From Neoceratodus forsteri (lineage: Eukaryota > Chordata > Ceratodontiformes > Ceratodontidae): a DNA stretch of 64,000 bases. The stretch covers positions 467,540,001-467,604,000 of the forward strand of contig CM028136.1 in NCBI GenBank assembly GCA_016271365.2, read 5' to 3'. The translations under genes and the position numbers were made by a program. Below are positions 21,321 through 32,049 of the stretch, piece after piece. The notes beneath the pieces were generated by a model. The model was not told where the DNA came from and searched no databases. It saw only the letters and a list, made by a program, of their open reading frames with translations. Position 1 is the stretch's first letter, and the number at the start of each line of letters is the position of its first letter.

Positions 21321-22440
21321 AGTATGGGAGAGCGAGACTTGCCAAATATTTCGCTATACGAGGGACGTCTGGTGGTGACTGGTCAATAATATTCTTGAAA
21401 AATGGATGTAATTTTGCTAATCTCATGAGTCAAGACTCCCATGCAGGGGCCCTTGAGCAGAAGGACACAAGCAGCTCTCCTACACACTCAGACTTGGTGA
21501 GCCAATGGACATGTGCCCTGCGTGCCCTACTCATCATATGAATGTTTAAGCTAGGCCAGTGCTTGCTTTACTCTCTGATCCAAGATGGTCTGAATATCAG
21601 CTTGTAGGGCATTGATTTGAGTTGTAGTGGGGGACATCTTCCTGGGGAAAATACATGTTGCAGTATATGCAACTGCTCTGTCAGACAGTGCTATCTCTCA
21701 GTTTGCTGATATGCCTTGTGAGAGGCAAAAGAGATAATATCGCCCCTCAGGACTATCTTGAGGGTGTCCCAGATAATTGGCATGGTGGTTTTCTGAGCTG
21801 GTATTTTCCTCCAGGATCTGTGCCACCTGGAATGTAATTAAAGTACAAAAGGATTCACCCATGTGAAGTGAGGTGTTAAACCTCCAAAAGAAAGATTTAT
21901 GTAGTTTATCCATGTCTAATTTCAACCAAAGAGAATTATGGTCAGACAGAAGTTGTGGGCGATAATTTAAATCCTGGATATTAGTAAAATGTTAACAGAT
22001 ACTGAGAGGAAAAGTGAGTAAAGTTTTTCTCCATGGGGAAAAGGTTTTGCCATATGTCTACTATTCTCAGTTGGGAAAGGTTAGATCAGACATGTTTCTA
22101 AGCCAGTGAGGCTTTAAAGCTGGCTGTGCGCAAAGTGTCAAGGTCAAGGGACATGGTTATGTTTATGTCACCCCCCAGATGAGTGGTCCTTATAGGAGTG
22201 CAGTAGTTTACTCCAAAAAGGTCCTCAAAACTGTTTCATCAAAGCTGGGAAAGAAATAGACATTTGCTAAAGTAGTCTCTGTAGAAAAGAGGTGACTGGT
22301 TAGAATGATATATCAGCTAGAGGGGTCACTATATTCTTGTTGCACTATAAAGGGGATAATCGAAGGGATCAATCTGGCTACACCACATCTCTTCCCTTTG
22401 TATTGCTGCATAGTGAGAGCTATCATTATGTATTGCCAAT
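21321..22440 (-). pseudogene. L1-Z ORF2: linker and endonuclease
   Basis: On the minus strand, S-D-H-N-S-L-W-L near 21945-21920 is the terminal endonuclease motif. G-G-D-I-N-I-T near 22170 is the catalytic GGDFN block. L-A-N-V-Y-F-F lies near 22265, and a V-A-I-L-I-P-like block near 22370. The N-terminal Q-E-T-H block is not seen, so the copy is 5'-truncated at about 22440. Confidence 0.65.
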
Positions 22441-23208
22441 GGAGTATCTCCCCCCCCATTGCAGTTCCTGCAGACTATCTCTCTCTGCCCCCCTCTGTGG
22501 CAGCTCCTGATGACTATCTTGCCCTCTCAACAAAATTATTTAAACATCTTTTAAATGTTTTGGCAGCCTCTCCTGCCGTGCTGACTTTCTTTCTCCCCAC
22601 CTAACCAGTCACAGATCCTGCAGAATCTTTTCCTTTTCTGTGAATGGCTCCTGTAGACTGTCTCTCCCCCCCAAACAAATGGATTAAAAAAAAAATTTAA
22701 ATGTTTTGCCAGTCTTTACAGGGCCTTGTGTCTCTCCTTCCCTCATCTGGTTCTGGCTCCTTCCAGCTCTTTCTTTACCTCCCACCCACCCACCCATTCA
22801 TGGATCCTATGGATTCTCTGTCTCCCACCACACTCTCATCACAGCTCCTGTTGATTGCCCCCCCATACCCATCATGGTGACATCAATGAAGAAAAAATAT
22901 AGGAAATGTTGGGGGGCCCTTTTAAGTAAACACTCTTCGCTCAAGTTGTTGTTCTTCAATCTTTCTTTTTATTTCTCTTCCCCCTACGTTTCGCTCGACT
23001 TGGAGCTTGTTCACTGGGTTTATTCTTTGTTACACATATTTTTTCTTGAATTTGAAGGCCTAGATTGGGGGCTGAAGAACCTAGAAGAGAACCATTACCC
23101 ACTAAACAATATTTACATGACGTCAATGAAGCCCAGGATTGCAGTTGCATGGAATTATGTTTTGGTAGGGATTTGAAAATTTTCAGTACCAGATACATGC
23201 AGTAGGGT
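22441..23208. other. Unassigned, pyrimidine-rich stretch (no gene seen)
   Basis: C/T-rich on the plus strand, with loosely repeated phrases: GCAGTTCCTGCAGACTATCT / GCAGCTCCTGATGACTATCT, and two ATTTAAA...ATGTTTTG-CAG phrases near 22538 and 22697. Open frames here (for example 22706-23176) are biased low-complexity and resemble no protein I know. The stretch separates the truncated 5' end of L1-Z from the 3' end of CR1-3. Confidence 0.5.
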
Positions 23209-23791
23209 AAGAAGAAATATAGCACTTGACATCAGATAAGGACTGCCTGGCCCACCTAGTCTTCCCATTTCTTGACCTACTGTATAAGCTCCAGATCCTA
23301 TTTGATCTGTGGCCTGCCTCTCCCTTCCTACCACTAGTTTTGCCTTCTGCGTGTCCCATGCATTCTTGATTTCGCTTCCTTACATTTCTACTGTCTTCCC
23401 CCTCCAGCCTCATATTGTGACCCCTTGTACTTGTGCATCTCCTTTTCTGAAAGATACTGCCCTCTTGAACTCTGTTGATCCCCTTGACATATTTGAATGT
23501 CTCTATTATATCACCCTCTTCCTCCTGTCCTCCAGAGTATACATATTGAGTTCTCTCAGTCTCTCCTCATATGATTTCTGGTGTAGCCTCAGCACCATTT
23601 TCATTGGCCTTCTCTGGTCTGGCTCCACGCTGTCGATGTCCTTTCAGAGATGAGGACTCTGGAACTGCACGCAGTACTCTAGATGAGGTCTCACCAACTG
23701 CCTATACAGCAGCATCACCGCCTTCTGTTTTCTATTGGTGATACCTCTCACTATGCACCCCAGCATTCCATCGGCTTTCCTCACCAGTTTA
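23209..23791 (-). pseudogene. CR1-3: 3' end and RT C-terminus
   Basis: The plus strand reads the complement of the CR1 3' terminus (GTCCTTATCTGATGTCAAGT on the minus strand), then the minus-strand C-terminal CR1 block: repeated R-R-A-T-K/M-V-Q-like and Y-E-E-R-L-like residues at 23560-23640 and V-R-P-H-L-E-Y-C-V at about 23680. It is frameshifted. It is the 3' end of a nearly complete CR1 running to 28150. Confidence 0.8.
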
Positions 23792-24763
23792 TTATTGTTT
23801 GGCTACTTTTAGATCATCTGTTATGACTACTGCCAGGTCCCTTTCCATTTTGGTTATTGCTTGTACCGCCTCCCCATTGTGTATTCCTCCCTTGGGTTTT
23901 TGTTCTCCAAGTGCATGATTTTGCACTTCTTGACATTGAATCCGAGCTGCCACACTCTTGACCACTTCTTCAGCTTGCCTAACTCTCCTTATTTGCTCTA
24001 CCTCCTCTGGAGTGTCAACCCTATTGCAGATCTTGGAGTCATCAACAAAGAGGCATACTTTTCCTTCAAGGCCATCCACAATGTTGTTTATGAAAAAATT
24101 AAAGAGAACCTGACCCAGCACTGAACCTTGTGGCACCCTACTGGTTAACTCCCTTTCTTCAGACTGAACTCCATTTACCACCACCCTCTGAGTCCTGTTG
24201 CTAAGCCAATTTCTGACCCAGTTTACCACCTTGGGACCTTCTCCCAGATTGCCCAACTTGTTTACTAACCTCTTGTGTTGGACTGTGTCAAATGCCTTGC
24301 TAAAATTTAGATAGGCCATGTCCACCAGCCCTTCCTGACCTACTACCATTATCACCCAGACAAAAAAATCTATCAGATTCATTTGACATGAACTTCCTGT
24401 TGTGAATCCATGTTGCCTTGGGCCCTATACCCTGCTGCCTTCGTGATATTCTACATTCCTTTCCTGTAACAACAGTTCCATCATCTTTCCCATCACTGAG
24501 GTCAAACTGACCAGTCTATAGTTGCTTGCTTCTACCTTGCTCCCACTCTTATGAAGGGGCATCATATTCACCCTCCTCCAGTCCTCCAGTACTACTCCCT
24601 CCTCCAACGATTTGTTGAATAGGACTGTCAGTGATGACAGTATCACCTCTTTGAGCTCTTTTAGTATACTGGGATGTATTCTGTCTGGCCCCATTGTCTT
24701 ATCCACCTTCAGTTTCAAGAGTTCCTTTAGGACTCTCTCCTCTGTGGATGGACTGGTGTCCAC
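23792..24763 (-). pseudogene. CR1-3 ORF2: reverse transcriptase
   Basis: Two open minus-strand pieces. 24763-24425 has K-T-M-G-P-D-R-I-H-P (PDGIHP motif), L-E-D-W-R-R-V-N-M-M-P-L-H-K-S-G and N-Y-R-L-V-S-L-T-S-V. 24382-23792 has A-Y-L-N-F-S-K-A-F-D-T-V-Q-H, V-P-Q-G-S-V-L-G-Q-V-L-F-N and the catalytic F-V-D-D-S-K-I. Only one frameshift separates them. The catalytic box is FVDD rather than FADD, and NYRPIS has become NYRLVS. Confidence 0.85.
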
Positions 24764-25797
24764 CTTTCTTTCCTGTTTGTGTCTACTTGCTAATATTGGT
24801 CCATCCCACTCCCCTTCTTTTGTGAATACTGAGCAAAGGTATTCATGCAGTATCTCAGTCTTCTTCAGGTCCCTCTCTGCCCACCCCCGTTTTACTAAGC
24901 CTCACTATCCCTCCCTTGGCCTTTCTTTTTTTTCCCCCCACCCTGTGCTCACTGGCCCCCACTTCGTCAGGCTCCTACATGTCCCCCTCGCCCCTACTGT
25001 CCTTACCCAGCCCTTCTCTGGACCTCGTATTGCAGCCGAGCCCGGAATATCCCAGTGTATCCCTTCACTGGGCAGGTACCCCTCCTTCGAGGGGGAAGGC
25101 ACCAGGAGGGGGATGACCCCAGCACATACTTCTAGGGCCCAGGATGCTGCCGAGGAACAGGAGGCCCTGGGAAGGCACTGGAGGCACTCAGGAAACAGAG
25201 GACCATCATCTAGGGGCCAGCGAGCAATTTTCCTGATTTCTCTGTGGTGCGTGACATCTGGACATCAAGGCAAGAGCTGACATCTGCCACACATCTCCCA
25301 GCAATGACCTGATGTGCCGCCCTACCCCTGGTCTCCACCAGCAGTTGCCCAACACCGGGTCACAGTCCTCCCTCCCTCCCTCTGTGAAGACAACGAGCAG
25401 TCATGGGATGCTCAATCTGTCTACCCCTGGCCGGCCCTGCAGTGTCTCGAGCTTGCTCCCGAACCCGGGTCACTGGCATTGCAAGTGGAAATTGTACCTC
25501 TGCACCGGCGGGATGGTTGGGCCCTTGGCCTTTCTTCTTTCCCTTATGTACCTAAAGAAGGTTTTGTCCTCTTCCTTCACTGTCTGGGCTATCCTTTCCT
25601 CTGTTTTTGCCTTTGCGCTTTGCTTTACCTGATACACTTCCTTGTGTTCCTCCATTTGCATTTCCTTGTATTTCCCAAATGCCAGTTTTTTCTCTCTAAC
25701 TTTCCCTGTCAGTTCTTTTGAAAACCATAATGGTTTTCTTTTTCTTCTGGCTTTGTTCACTAACTTCACAAAGGCTTGTTGCCTCTTTTATGGTTCT
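24764..25797 (-). pseudogene. CR1-3 ORF2: linker between endonuclease and RT, split by a SINE
   Basis: The minus-strand piece 25769-25522 shows R-R-K-R-K-P-L-W-F-S-K-E-L-T (the 'PLWF.kel' motif that follows CR1 endonucleases), a Lys/Glu-rich helix and F-F-R-Y-I-R. After the SINE (24928-25521) the linker resumes at 24927-24764 up to the RT. The duplicated CCCTTGGCCTTTCTT (24912-24926 and 25522-25536) shows that the interruption is a clean retroposition. Confidence 0.8.
24928..25521 (-). mobile_element. SINE-A copy 3
   Basis: Minus-strand SINE of about 595 bp. Its head lies at the right end, with a good B box (GGGTTCGGGAGC on the minus strand, ~25458-25469). The body block GAGGGGGAAGGCACC (25090-25104) is shared with copy 1. 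Its A-rich 3' end is at 24928. It is flanked by a 15-bp exact target duplicate CCCTTGGCCTTTCTT. It interrupts the CR1-3 linker, so it is younger than CR1-3. Confidence 0.85.
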
Positions 25798-26720
25798 CTA
25801 GAGGTTCTCCCACTGTACCTCTACTCCTCCTCCCTTATCCTGTTCCAGTGTTTTCTTGAGGCATTCACCCATTTTAGTAAAGTCGGCCCTCTTGAAGTCA
25901 AGGAATCTGGATTTAGTGTGGCTTGATTCTTCTACTCTCTTTACCCTGAACCATACTGTATGGTGATCACTGGACCCCACATGGCTGCCACCAATACATC
26001 CATTATTCTGTCTCCATTGATGAGCACCAGGTCCAATATCGCCCCCTCATGGGTGGGTTCCTCCACAAGTTGTGTATGGCATGCCCCTTGCAGGGCATCC
26101 AGAATTATCTTGCTCCTGGATGTGGCTGCAGCATAGGTGTTCCAGTTAACATCGAGTATATTTAGGTTTCCTACCAACAGCACCTCTCCTTTCTCTGTCA
26201 TTTTAAGTATGTTATCTTGCATTACCATATCTGTTTCCTCCCCTTGCCTGGGGGAGATGTAGATAACCCCTGTGTGGATAGTGGTGCTATTTCCTGACTC
26301 CAGTGTGACCCACAGTGCCTCCCCTCCTCCCTGTTTTTCTTTATCTCAGTCACCTTAATCCCTTCCTTGATGTAGATCGCTACCCCTCCTCCCTTTTTGC
26401 CCTCCCTGTCTTTCCTGTAGACTGTATACCCAGGTATATTAATGTCCCAGTCATAGCTTTCTGTATATCATGTTTCACTGACTGCTACAATATCTAGATC
26501 TCCCTCTGCCATCAATGCCACTAGGTCAGGGATCGTGTTATCCAGGCTGTGAACAGTTGTACACATAGCCGTACATGTTTTGCTGGCTTTGCCCCAATTT
26601 GTTCTGATCCCATCCCTTTCCCTTGTGTCTCCCCTGACATTACCCCATTTCAGTGCTTTGTGTTTCCTGATTCTTGGTATCCTCTTGTCTGTCTACCTTG
26701 ACCTGTTGGGTGGGGCAGTT
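25798..26720 (-). pseudogene. CR1-3 ORF2: endonuclease
   Basis: The open piece 26228-25941 holds L-L-V-G-N-L-N-I-L-D-V-N-W (the G-D-F-N block, with D to N and F to L changes) and L-V-E-E-P-T-H-E-G-A-I-L-D-L-V-L. The following piece 25980-25798 begins G-S-S-D-H-H-T-V-W-F, the terminal SDH motif. N-terminal endonuclease residues continue to about 26720. The altered aspartate in GDFN suggests catalytic loss. Confidence 0.75.
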
Positions 26721-26796
26721 GAGTTTTTCCTGCATAATTCCACCTCCTTCCTTGGCTAGTTTAAATGTCTGCCAATTAAACATTCAAACCTTTTAC

Positions 26797-27330
26797 TCAG
26801 TATTCAGGTCCCACCTCAGACAGAGGCAGGCCATCCCTCATATACAAGCCTGCATCTCTCCAGGCAGACCCCCAGTCCCTAGTGAATCCAAAACCCTCAA
26901 CTATGCACCAGTTCTTCAGCCATTCATTGAATCCCCTGGTGCATAGTATCCTGACTTCTCCCATGCCATAGACAGATAGCACTTCCAAGAAGGTTACTGT
27001 GCATGCCACCCATCTAAGATCCCTCCCCAACTATGTGAACTCCCTCTGTACTGCCCCAACCTCACTGTCAGCCAGGTCATTTGTCCCCAGGTGGACAATG
27101 ATGTCTAGCTCCCTCTTCTGTGCTGTTGCCCCTGTGATCCTCAGGATTCACCTCCTATCCCTCCAAGATGAGGTACGGGGTAGGCACCTTACCTCTCTCC
27201 CTCCTCCCTTACTCACCCTCAGTTCTACTTCCCTAATAATAGAGTCCCCAACTAGGAGTTGCTGCCTTCTCCTCTTGGGTCTGTTACCTGCCTCTTGGGG
27301 TTTTCACTACAGAGATCCCTGCATCCACCT
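26797..27330 (-). pseudogene. CR1-3 ORF1: SGNH/GDSL-like esterase domain
   Basis: On the minus strand, L-L-V-G-D-S-I-I-R (block I with the Ser nucleophile, about 27260), then V-H-L-G-T-N-D-L-A (about 27090; Gly and Asn of the SGNH set). The C-terminal open piece 27030-26797 has R-D-L-R-W-V-A-C, L-E-V-L-S-V, F-N-E-W-L-K-N-W-C and G-L-Y-M-R-D-G-L-P-L-S (His of block V replaced by Pro). Esterase-bearing ORF1 is a known property of vertebrate CR1. A frameshift separates the N- and C-terminal halves. Confidence 0.75.
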
Positions 27331-27690
27331 TGTCCACCACTGTAGGTGCAACCATGGCATAGCCTCACTCAGCCAGAATGGCGTAGGAGTTGTGGAGTGG
27401 AACCACAGGTGGTATGCACCTCTTCCCAACTCCCTCACCCTTCCTAAGCCCACCGTTGTCTAGCTGTCCCTCTTTACTGGCATCCTTTCAGGCAGCGGGG
27501 GTGGCATTGGTGATCCCTGGGGTGGAGGAGGTCTCCCGAATCCTAGCCAGATCTGCCTGGAGATGAGCAACCTCTGCTGTCAACCTAGAAATGTGCATGC
27601 AGATAGGGTAGCACCACTGCCTCCAGAATGTCTCCTGGAAGACTGCTGCCCCACAGTCACTGCATTGCACCACTCTCAACATGACTATTG
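27331..27690 (-). pseudogene. CR1-3 ORF1: N-terminal zinc-finger and coiled-coil part
   Basis: The minus-strand frame 27682-27488 starts M-L-R-V-V-Q-C-S-D-C-G-A-A-V-F, a CxxC pair, with one more Cys downstream (W-C-Y-P-I-C). A leucine-heptad stretch follows (L-T-A-E-V-A-H-L-Q-A-D-L-A-R-I). The same layout is seen in CR1-4 (42703-42338). The start codon chosen is the Met six residues before the first Cys. Confidence 0.65.
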
Positions 27691-28150
27691 TTGATGTCCC
27701 CCTTTTTTCTCTCTCCCCCTTTTTTACTCTGCCTTAATGCAAGAGTGCAGTTCTAAAGGTGTCTAACTTGTAGTTTTATGTGTAGCTGTAAGCTCTACCA
27801 CCCTGTCTTGAAGCAGAAAGTTGAAATTAGTATCCCAGGTGTACTCCTATAATGGTGAACTAGCCAAGGGAGGCCTAATCCCCTAGAAGAGCTGTGTAAG
27901 AAAAACAATCAGCTCCTTCAATGTGAGAAAGAGAGATCAAACTGCAAAACCTGTAAGAACAAAACAAAATAGTAACCAAACAGTAACTCTGCTTAGCCAA
28001 AAGAAGCCTTAATGCTTCACCTTGCTCTGTCCTTTCAAGCAAACCTGGAAGACAAAAATCTCAGTTAAAGCTAAGTGGTCTCTGTCAGCAAACTTTAGTC
28101 TTTCAAGAAGGTTATGCTGACTGTTTGGTTGCTGTTGTCTGCCCTATGCT
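27691..28150 (-). other. CR1-3 5' untranslated region
   Basis: Non-coding stretch upstream of ORF1 on the minus strand, with no clear motif. The right boundary near 28150 is set by the start of the next repeat and is approximate. Confidence 0.4.
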
Positions 28151-28159
28151 TCCAGAGCA

Positions 28160-28668
28160 ACATACATATATGCATCTATGAATGGATGGAAGCACTGGGC
28201 CCAGAGGGCCCTGCACTCCCACAGGCAAATAAGGATACAATTAGACTGTCTCAAAAAGTAAGGAAATTCTTTGCAAAAAACTGTGTTAATGCGTCAGTTA
28301 GGGTTCAGGATAAAGTGACAAAAGTAGGGCAAATATGATGTTAGGGTTTCCAATCCTATCACTCCTGCCCCACCCCTCAAGTGAATGAAAGGGGTCTCTT
28401 CCTTGAGGTTGTCAACTCTAATGTTTACACCATTCTATGCACTAAAGAAACATACATACACGTCTCCATCACATCTCAGCTTTTCTGTTATTGTAAGGAG
28501 TAAGCATTAGGGCTGAGAACCCCAACAAAGATTACCCCCCTCATTTGCTTCAGGGGTGAGGCAGGGGCATTAGGGTTAGAAATCCTTACATCACATTTCC
28601 CTACTTTTGGCACTTTATGCTGAACCCTAACTTATACATTAATGCATTTTTTTGCAAAGAATATGTGT
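28160..28668. repeat. Foldback (long inverted repeat) element, copy 2
   Basis: The left arm starts ATTCTTTGCAAAAAA (28266-28280) and the right arm ends with its complement (28648-28662). The arms pair over about 150 bp including GTTAGGGTTCAG-ATAAAGTG, CAAAAGTAGGG and a CCCTGCC-CACCCCT block. The outer ~60 bp is the same as in copy 1 (17268). The segment 28160-28265 shows weaker similarity to the region left of copy 1 (GGGCCCT-..-CAC..., CTCAAAAAG), so it may belong to the element. Confidence 0.75.
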
Positions 28669-29125
28669 ATATAGGAGAGGCCAAGTCGGTGGCAGTGGTT
28701 CTGTCAGGGAAGCCCCCACCTCCAACTACTTGTTCCGTAGGATTTAACACAGCAGGATGGCCAGTGTGCAGGCCCCCCCAAGTGATCTGACCCCAACAGG
28801 GTTACACAGATGCCAAATATGCCAACATGTATACAGATAAATCAACGCAATAGTAGACTGTCATGGAAATTTTAGAAAAAATAGCATGATAACCTAGGGT
28901 CAACTGGATCCCAGACCAATCAGAGAGGCAGAAACCTGGGATTAGAATGGCCAGCAGGGCAATTAATACCCAATATATGAGCAAACATAACATGTACATT
29001 TCGAAGGTAGGGGGTACCTGAAGTCAAGCACCCCTAGAAGGGATTGATGACAAATCCCTCATTTGGGGGAAACACAGGGAAACAATGTGCCCACACTACA
29101 GGTGAAAAACAGTAAAATATACAAT
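28669..29125. other. Unassigned (no gene seen)
   Basis: About 450 bp with no coding frame and no repeat that I can match elsewhere in the window. Confidence 0.5.
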
Positions 29126-30240
29126 TTTATTTATTTATTGAAATGTTTCACCAAGAAGGCACACTGAACAACAAGTTGCTTATCTCCCTGTGCGTCAAGA
29201 GGGAGAGGGAACAGGGTTGACATATGCAGATAAACATCATATAAGTACAAGAACAGCAAGAACAGTGTAAATACTATTGGGTTACAGAGGTTAAGCACCA
29301 TGCAAGTGCATCATAATAACCACAATAATAAAACAATAGCTAAAAAAGAAAATTCTAATATAAAAGTAGGTAATTAAGAAAAGAAGATAATTAATCCTAC
29401 TAGCTTACAGGTTAACCAAGGAGGTAAAACTCATAAATTCAAGCAGTTCAGGAAACAGGGAATGAGCAGGAAGTAGGTGAAACACAGAAGAGGAAGGGGT
29501 AAGAGTGGGGTGGTAAGTAAAGGGGGGAGAGGGGTAGCAAAAGGATTAGGGACAGTGGGAATATAGAAGGGGAGAAGTGTAGGAAAAGGAGTAAGGAACA
29601 GAGGGATTCAGTGGGGGTAGATGGATAGACAGCAGTTAGGAATATAGTGTCTATATGGGTATTAAGATAGAGAGGTGAGGAGGAGAGGAGATACAGAGGT
29701 GATTTTAACATATCATACCCTGGGTGGCCGTTTTGTGTCAGAAAAACAATGGATAGTTCGGACTTCTGAAAAAGCTATTGGAGGTAATGAGTTAATCACA
29801 GGTACAGTTTACTGAAAGGAAGTTAAGTAGAGGAGAAGAGATGGAGTTAGGTGAGGATGAGTGACAAATCTGGGGAGGGAGTGCATTCCATAAATTAGGG
29901 AAGCAATACGAGAAGGCCAATTGGCCAACAGTGGTAGCCCGATGAGGGATTACCAATAAGCACGAGTCATAAGATCTGAGCGAATGGGCAGGAGGTGGGA
30001 GGGTAGATAGTGAGGTGTTAGGGTAGGGAGGGAGCATACCAAACCAGAATTTAGGCACAAATTTAGCACAATGGAGGTGATGATGGTTTTCTAATGAGGA
30101 AAAAGCCAGGGAGTGGTAGAGATTACAGTGGTGGGTGAGAGAAGGGGAATTCAGAGTGAAGCAACAGACTGTTAGCATAGAGTCCCACTTCCATGACCCA
30201 ATAAATCTAATAAAAAAATAAAAGCCTCTGAGGGTAAGAT
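29126..30240 (-). pseudogene. L2/Rex1-like LINE: RT C-terminus and 3' UTR
   Basis: The minus-strand frame 30277-29792 has L-R-S-Y-D-S-C-L-L-V-I-P-H-R, then A-F-S-Y-C-F-P-N-L-W-N-A-L-P-P-Q-I. This is the C-terminal 'R.fs..aP.LWN.LP..ir' signature of L2/Rex1/CR1-group LINEs. A purine-rich (plus-strand) 3' UTR follows, ending in (TTTA)n at 29134-29146, i.e. an (AAAT)n-type tail on the minus strand. It is 5'-truncated or internally deleted. Confidence 0.65.
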
Positions 30241-31100
30241 TCAAAATGAGGTATACAACATTATCCCATAGCCCCACCTGGGCATCAAAGGCCCCTCCAG
30301 TCTCTTAGAAAACTAGCCCACAGCATGAGACCTCTGGAGTAACTAATGTGCCAACAGGGACCGGGTGCCTGTCCAGAGGATCCAAAGGTAAGTCCCAGAT
30401 TACCAAGCACAAGGAAAGTTTGCACTTCAGTAAGATTTGGTAGGATTGTCAGTAATTCAGAAACAAGTAGTCTGGTCAAGATAACATCAGGACAAATTGG
30501 ACTGGAGGTGAGGGAAGCGGAGATCACTGCACCTTGGTGCAGGAGGATGGCAGTTAACATGGCAGCACTTCAGCCTGCCCTCTGGTGCAGCAGTAGTGCT
30601 ATCATTTTGCAGCGGTGATGAACCTGAGTTCAGGAATGACTCTGGAGCATTGGATGGTCAACTAGAAAGGAGAGGACTGAGCATCCAGTAGTCAGCTCTC
30701 CTCCTCTAGGGAGGGAGGGTTGCAGCTCTCAGCAACAGCCTGACCCATAGTATTGGGTGGGGGTTGGTGAACCAGAGACTGCAGATGCAAGAGGACTGCA
30801 GATGAGGTAGACATCAGTGTGTCACCAGGATGCTAGTACATGTACTCTCCTCCAGGGAGAAACCAGGGGGCCAAATGGCCATCGAATGTGAGGGTGGCAC
30901 CACTTCTGCCCACCACATCTTCTGCCTGACCTGAACTATTTGGACCTTTCTGCTCCTGGCCCTTACTTCTGTCTGTGGCCAACTGGATGTGTGGAGAGTT
31001 AGGCATGGCACTGAAGACCACCTCATCTCGGGTGGAGTAAGCTTATGGGAGCCTGGCCAATAGGTGAGTTGCAGGTGGACCGGGGGAGTTCAGAGCCATG
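30241..31100 (-). pseudogene. Possible endonuclease remnant of the same L2/Rex-like LINE
   Basis: The minus-strand frame 30560-30285 contains F-L-V-L-G-N-L-G-L-T-F, which could be a decayed L-L-L-G-D-F-N-I block, followed by S-G-Q-A-P-G-P. Upstream are only weak similarities. If correct, the RT between endonuclease and C-terminus has been deleted at about 30240-30285. Alternatively it is unrelated sequence. Confidence 0.3.
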
Positions 31101-31359
31101 AGCGGGGGTGGGGTGTCAGCCAGATGGTGTAAGGGCACTGAAAACTGACTGAAGGATGTCCCATTCAATGGATATAAGGAGGATAAAAAGATTTAAAAAC
31201 CAAAAAACATGGGAACACCCCATATATACATAGAAGAGACACCAAGGCACTGGACAGCTCCATAAAATCAATTGCTGAAAAAGGAAAGAGGGAGAAGTGC
31301 ATTCTACTGAACCATTCCAGGAAAAGGTTAGTATATCAGCCATTCAGTAAACTATAGTG

Positions 31360-31985
31360 ACCAGTTTAGGTCAGTTAGGCATTGGGAATGGCCTGCCAAT
31401 CAAGCCTCCATCCCAAAGTCCACACCTGTGCACTGCACAGCTCGTGAAGATCACAATACTTGAAGGTGAGGTGACTACAGATAATCTTTTTCATGGTTTT
31501 GGGGTGGGGCCTTTTCATGTCATTGGTGAGTGCCATCTGCATTGTGATCAGCTGGCCCCTGGGGAGTTCCTGTACCCAGGACAGTAAGGCCCTATAAGTC
31601 ACACTGTTGCCCAAGTAGATTGCTGCAGACATGGGCCTATAATCTTGCAGTGTCAATAAGAAGGTGTTCGGAAAGGAGATCCAGTACCCTCCAAACCATG
31701 GTGTGGAGAGAAGGGGGTAGCAGATCCGGGGTCTCCCACTCCCTCACTCTGGCTCCCAGTGGGGAACCCCCCCACCAGAACCCCCGGTAATGTGGAGCCT
31801 GGAACTGCAGGAACAGTTTCTCGTCCACAAGCATTGAAAGTGGCTTCCAGCTGAAGGATCTCAGGGAATACCGGAAAGCAGGCATTGAAGTCAGTGATGT
31901 AGTGGGGCTGGCTGTAACATCATAAATGTTTCTGATGTAGTCTGACGACAGGAGAAAAAAAAGGTCTGCAAAATGAGGGTAAGCA
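31360..31985 (-). pseudogene. Unidentified coding-like stretch, one frameshift
   Basis: Two adjoining minus-strand frames (up to 31885-31637, then 31656-31375) read as one protein of about 200 residues with a single frameshift near 31640. They contain F-R-Y-S-L-R-S-F-S-W-K-P-L, F-W-W-G-G-S-P-L and L-S-W-V-Q-E-L-P-R-G-Q-L. A pyrimidine-rich run ending in CAG lies near 31970-31985 on the minus strand, like a splice acceptor. I cannot assign it. It could be an exon-derived pseudogene, or ORF1/linker of a retroelement I do not recognise. Confidence 0.3.
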
Positions 31986-32049
31986 CCATAGCTCAGGAAT
32001 GTGTCTGATGGTAGAACCGTCTCAATAATTCTTTAATATGCATTAAAAC

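Noticed and set aside
24612..25721. Plus-strand open frames of 66-222 codons
   Set aside because: They are antisense to CR1-3 RT/linker and run through SINE-A copy 3; no independent coding features.
17268..28668. GTTAGGG/TTAGGG motifs as interstitial telomere sequence
   Set aside because: They occur singly within hairpin arms and not as tandem TTAGGG arrays.
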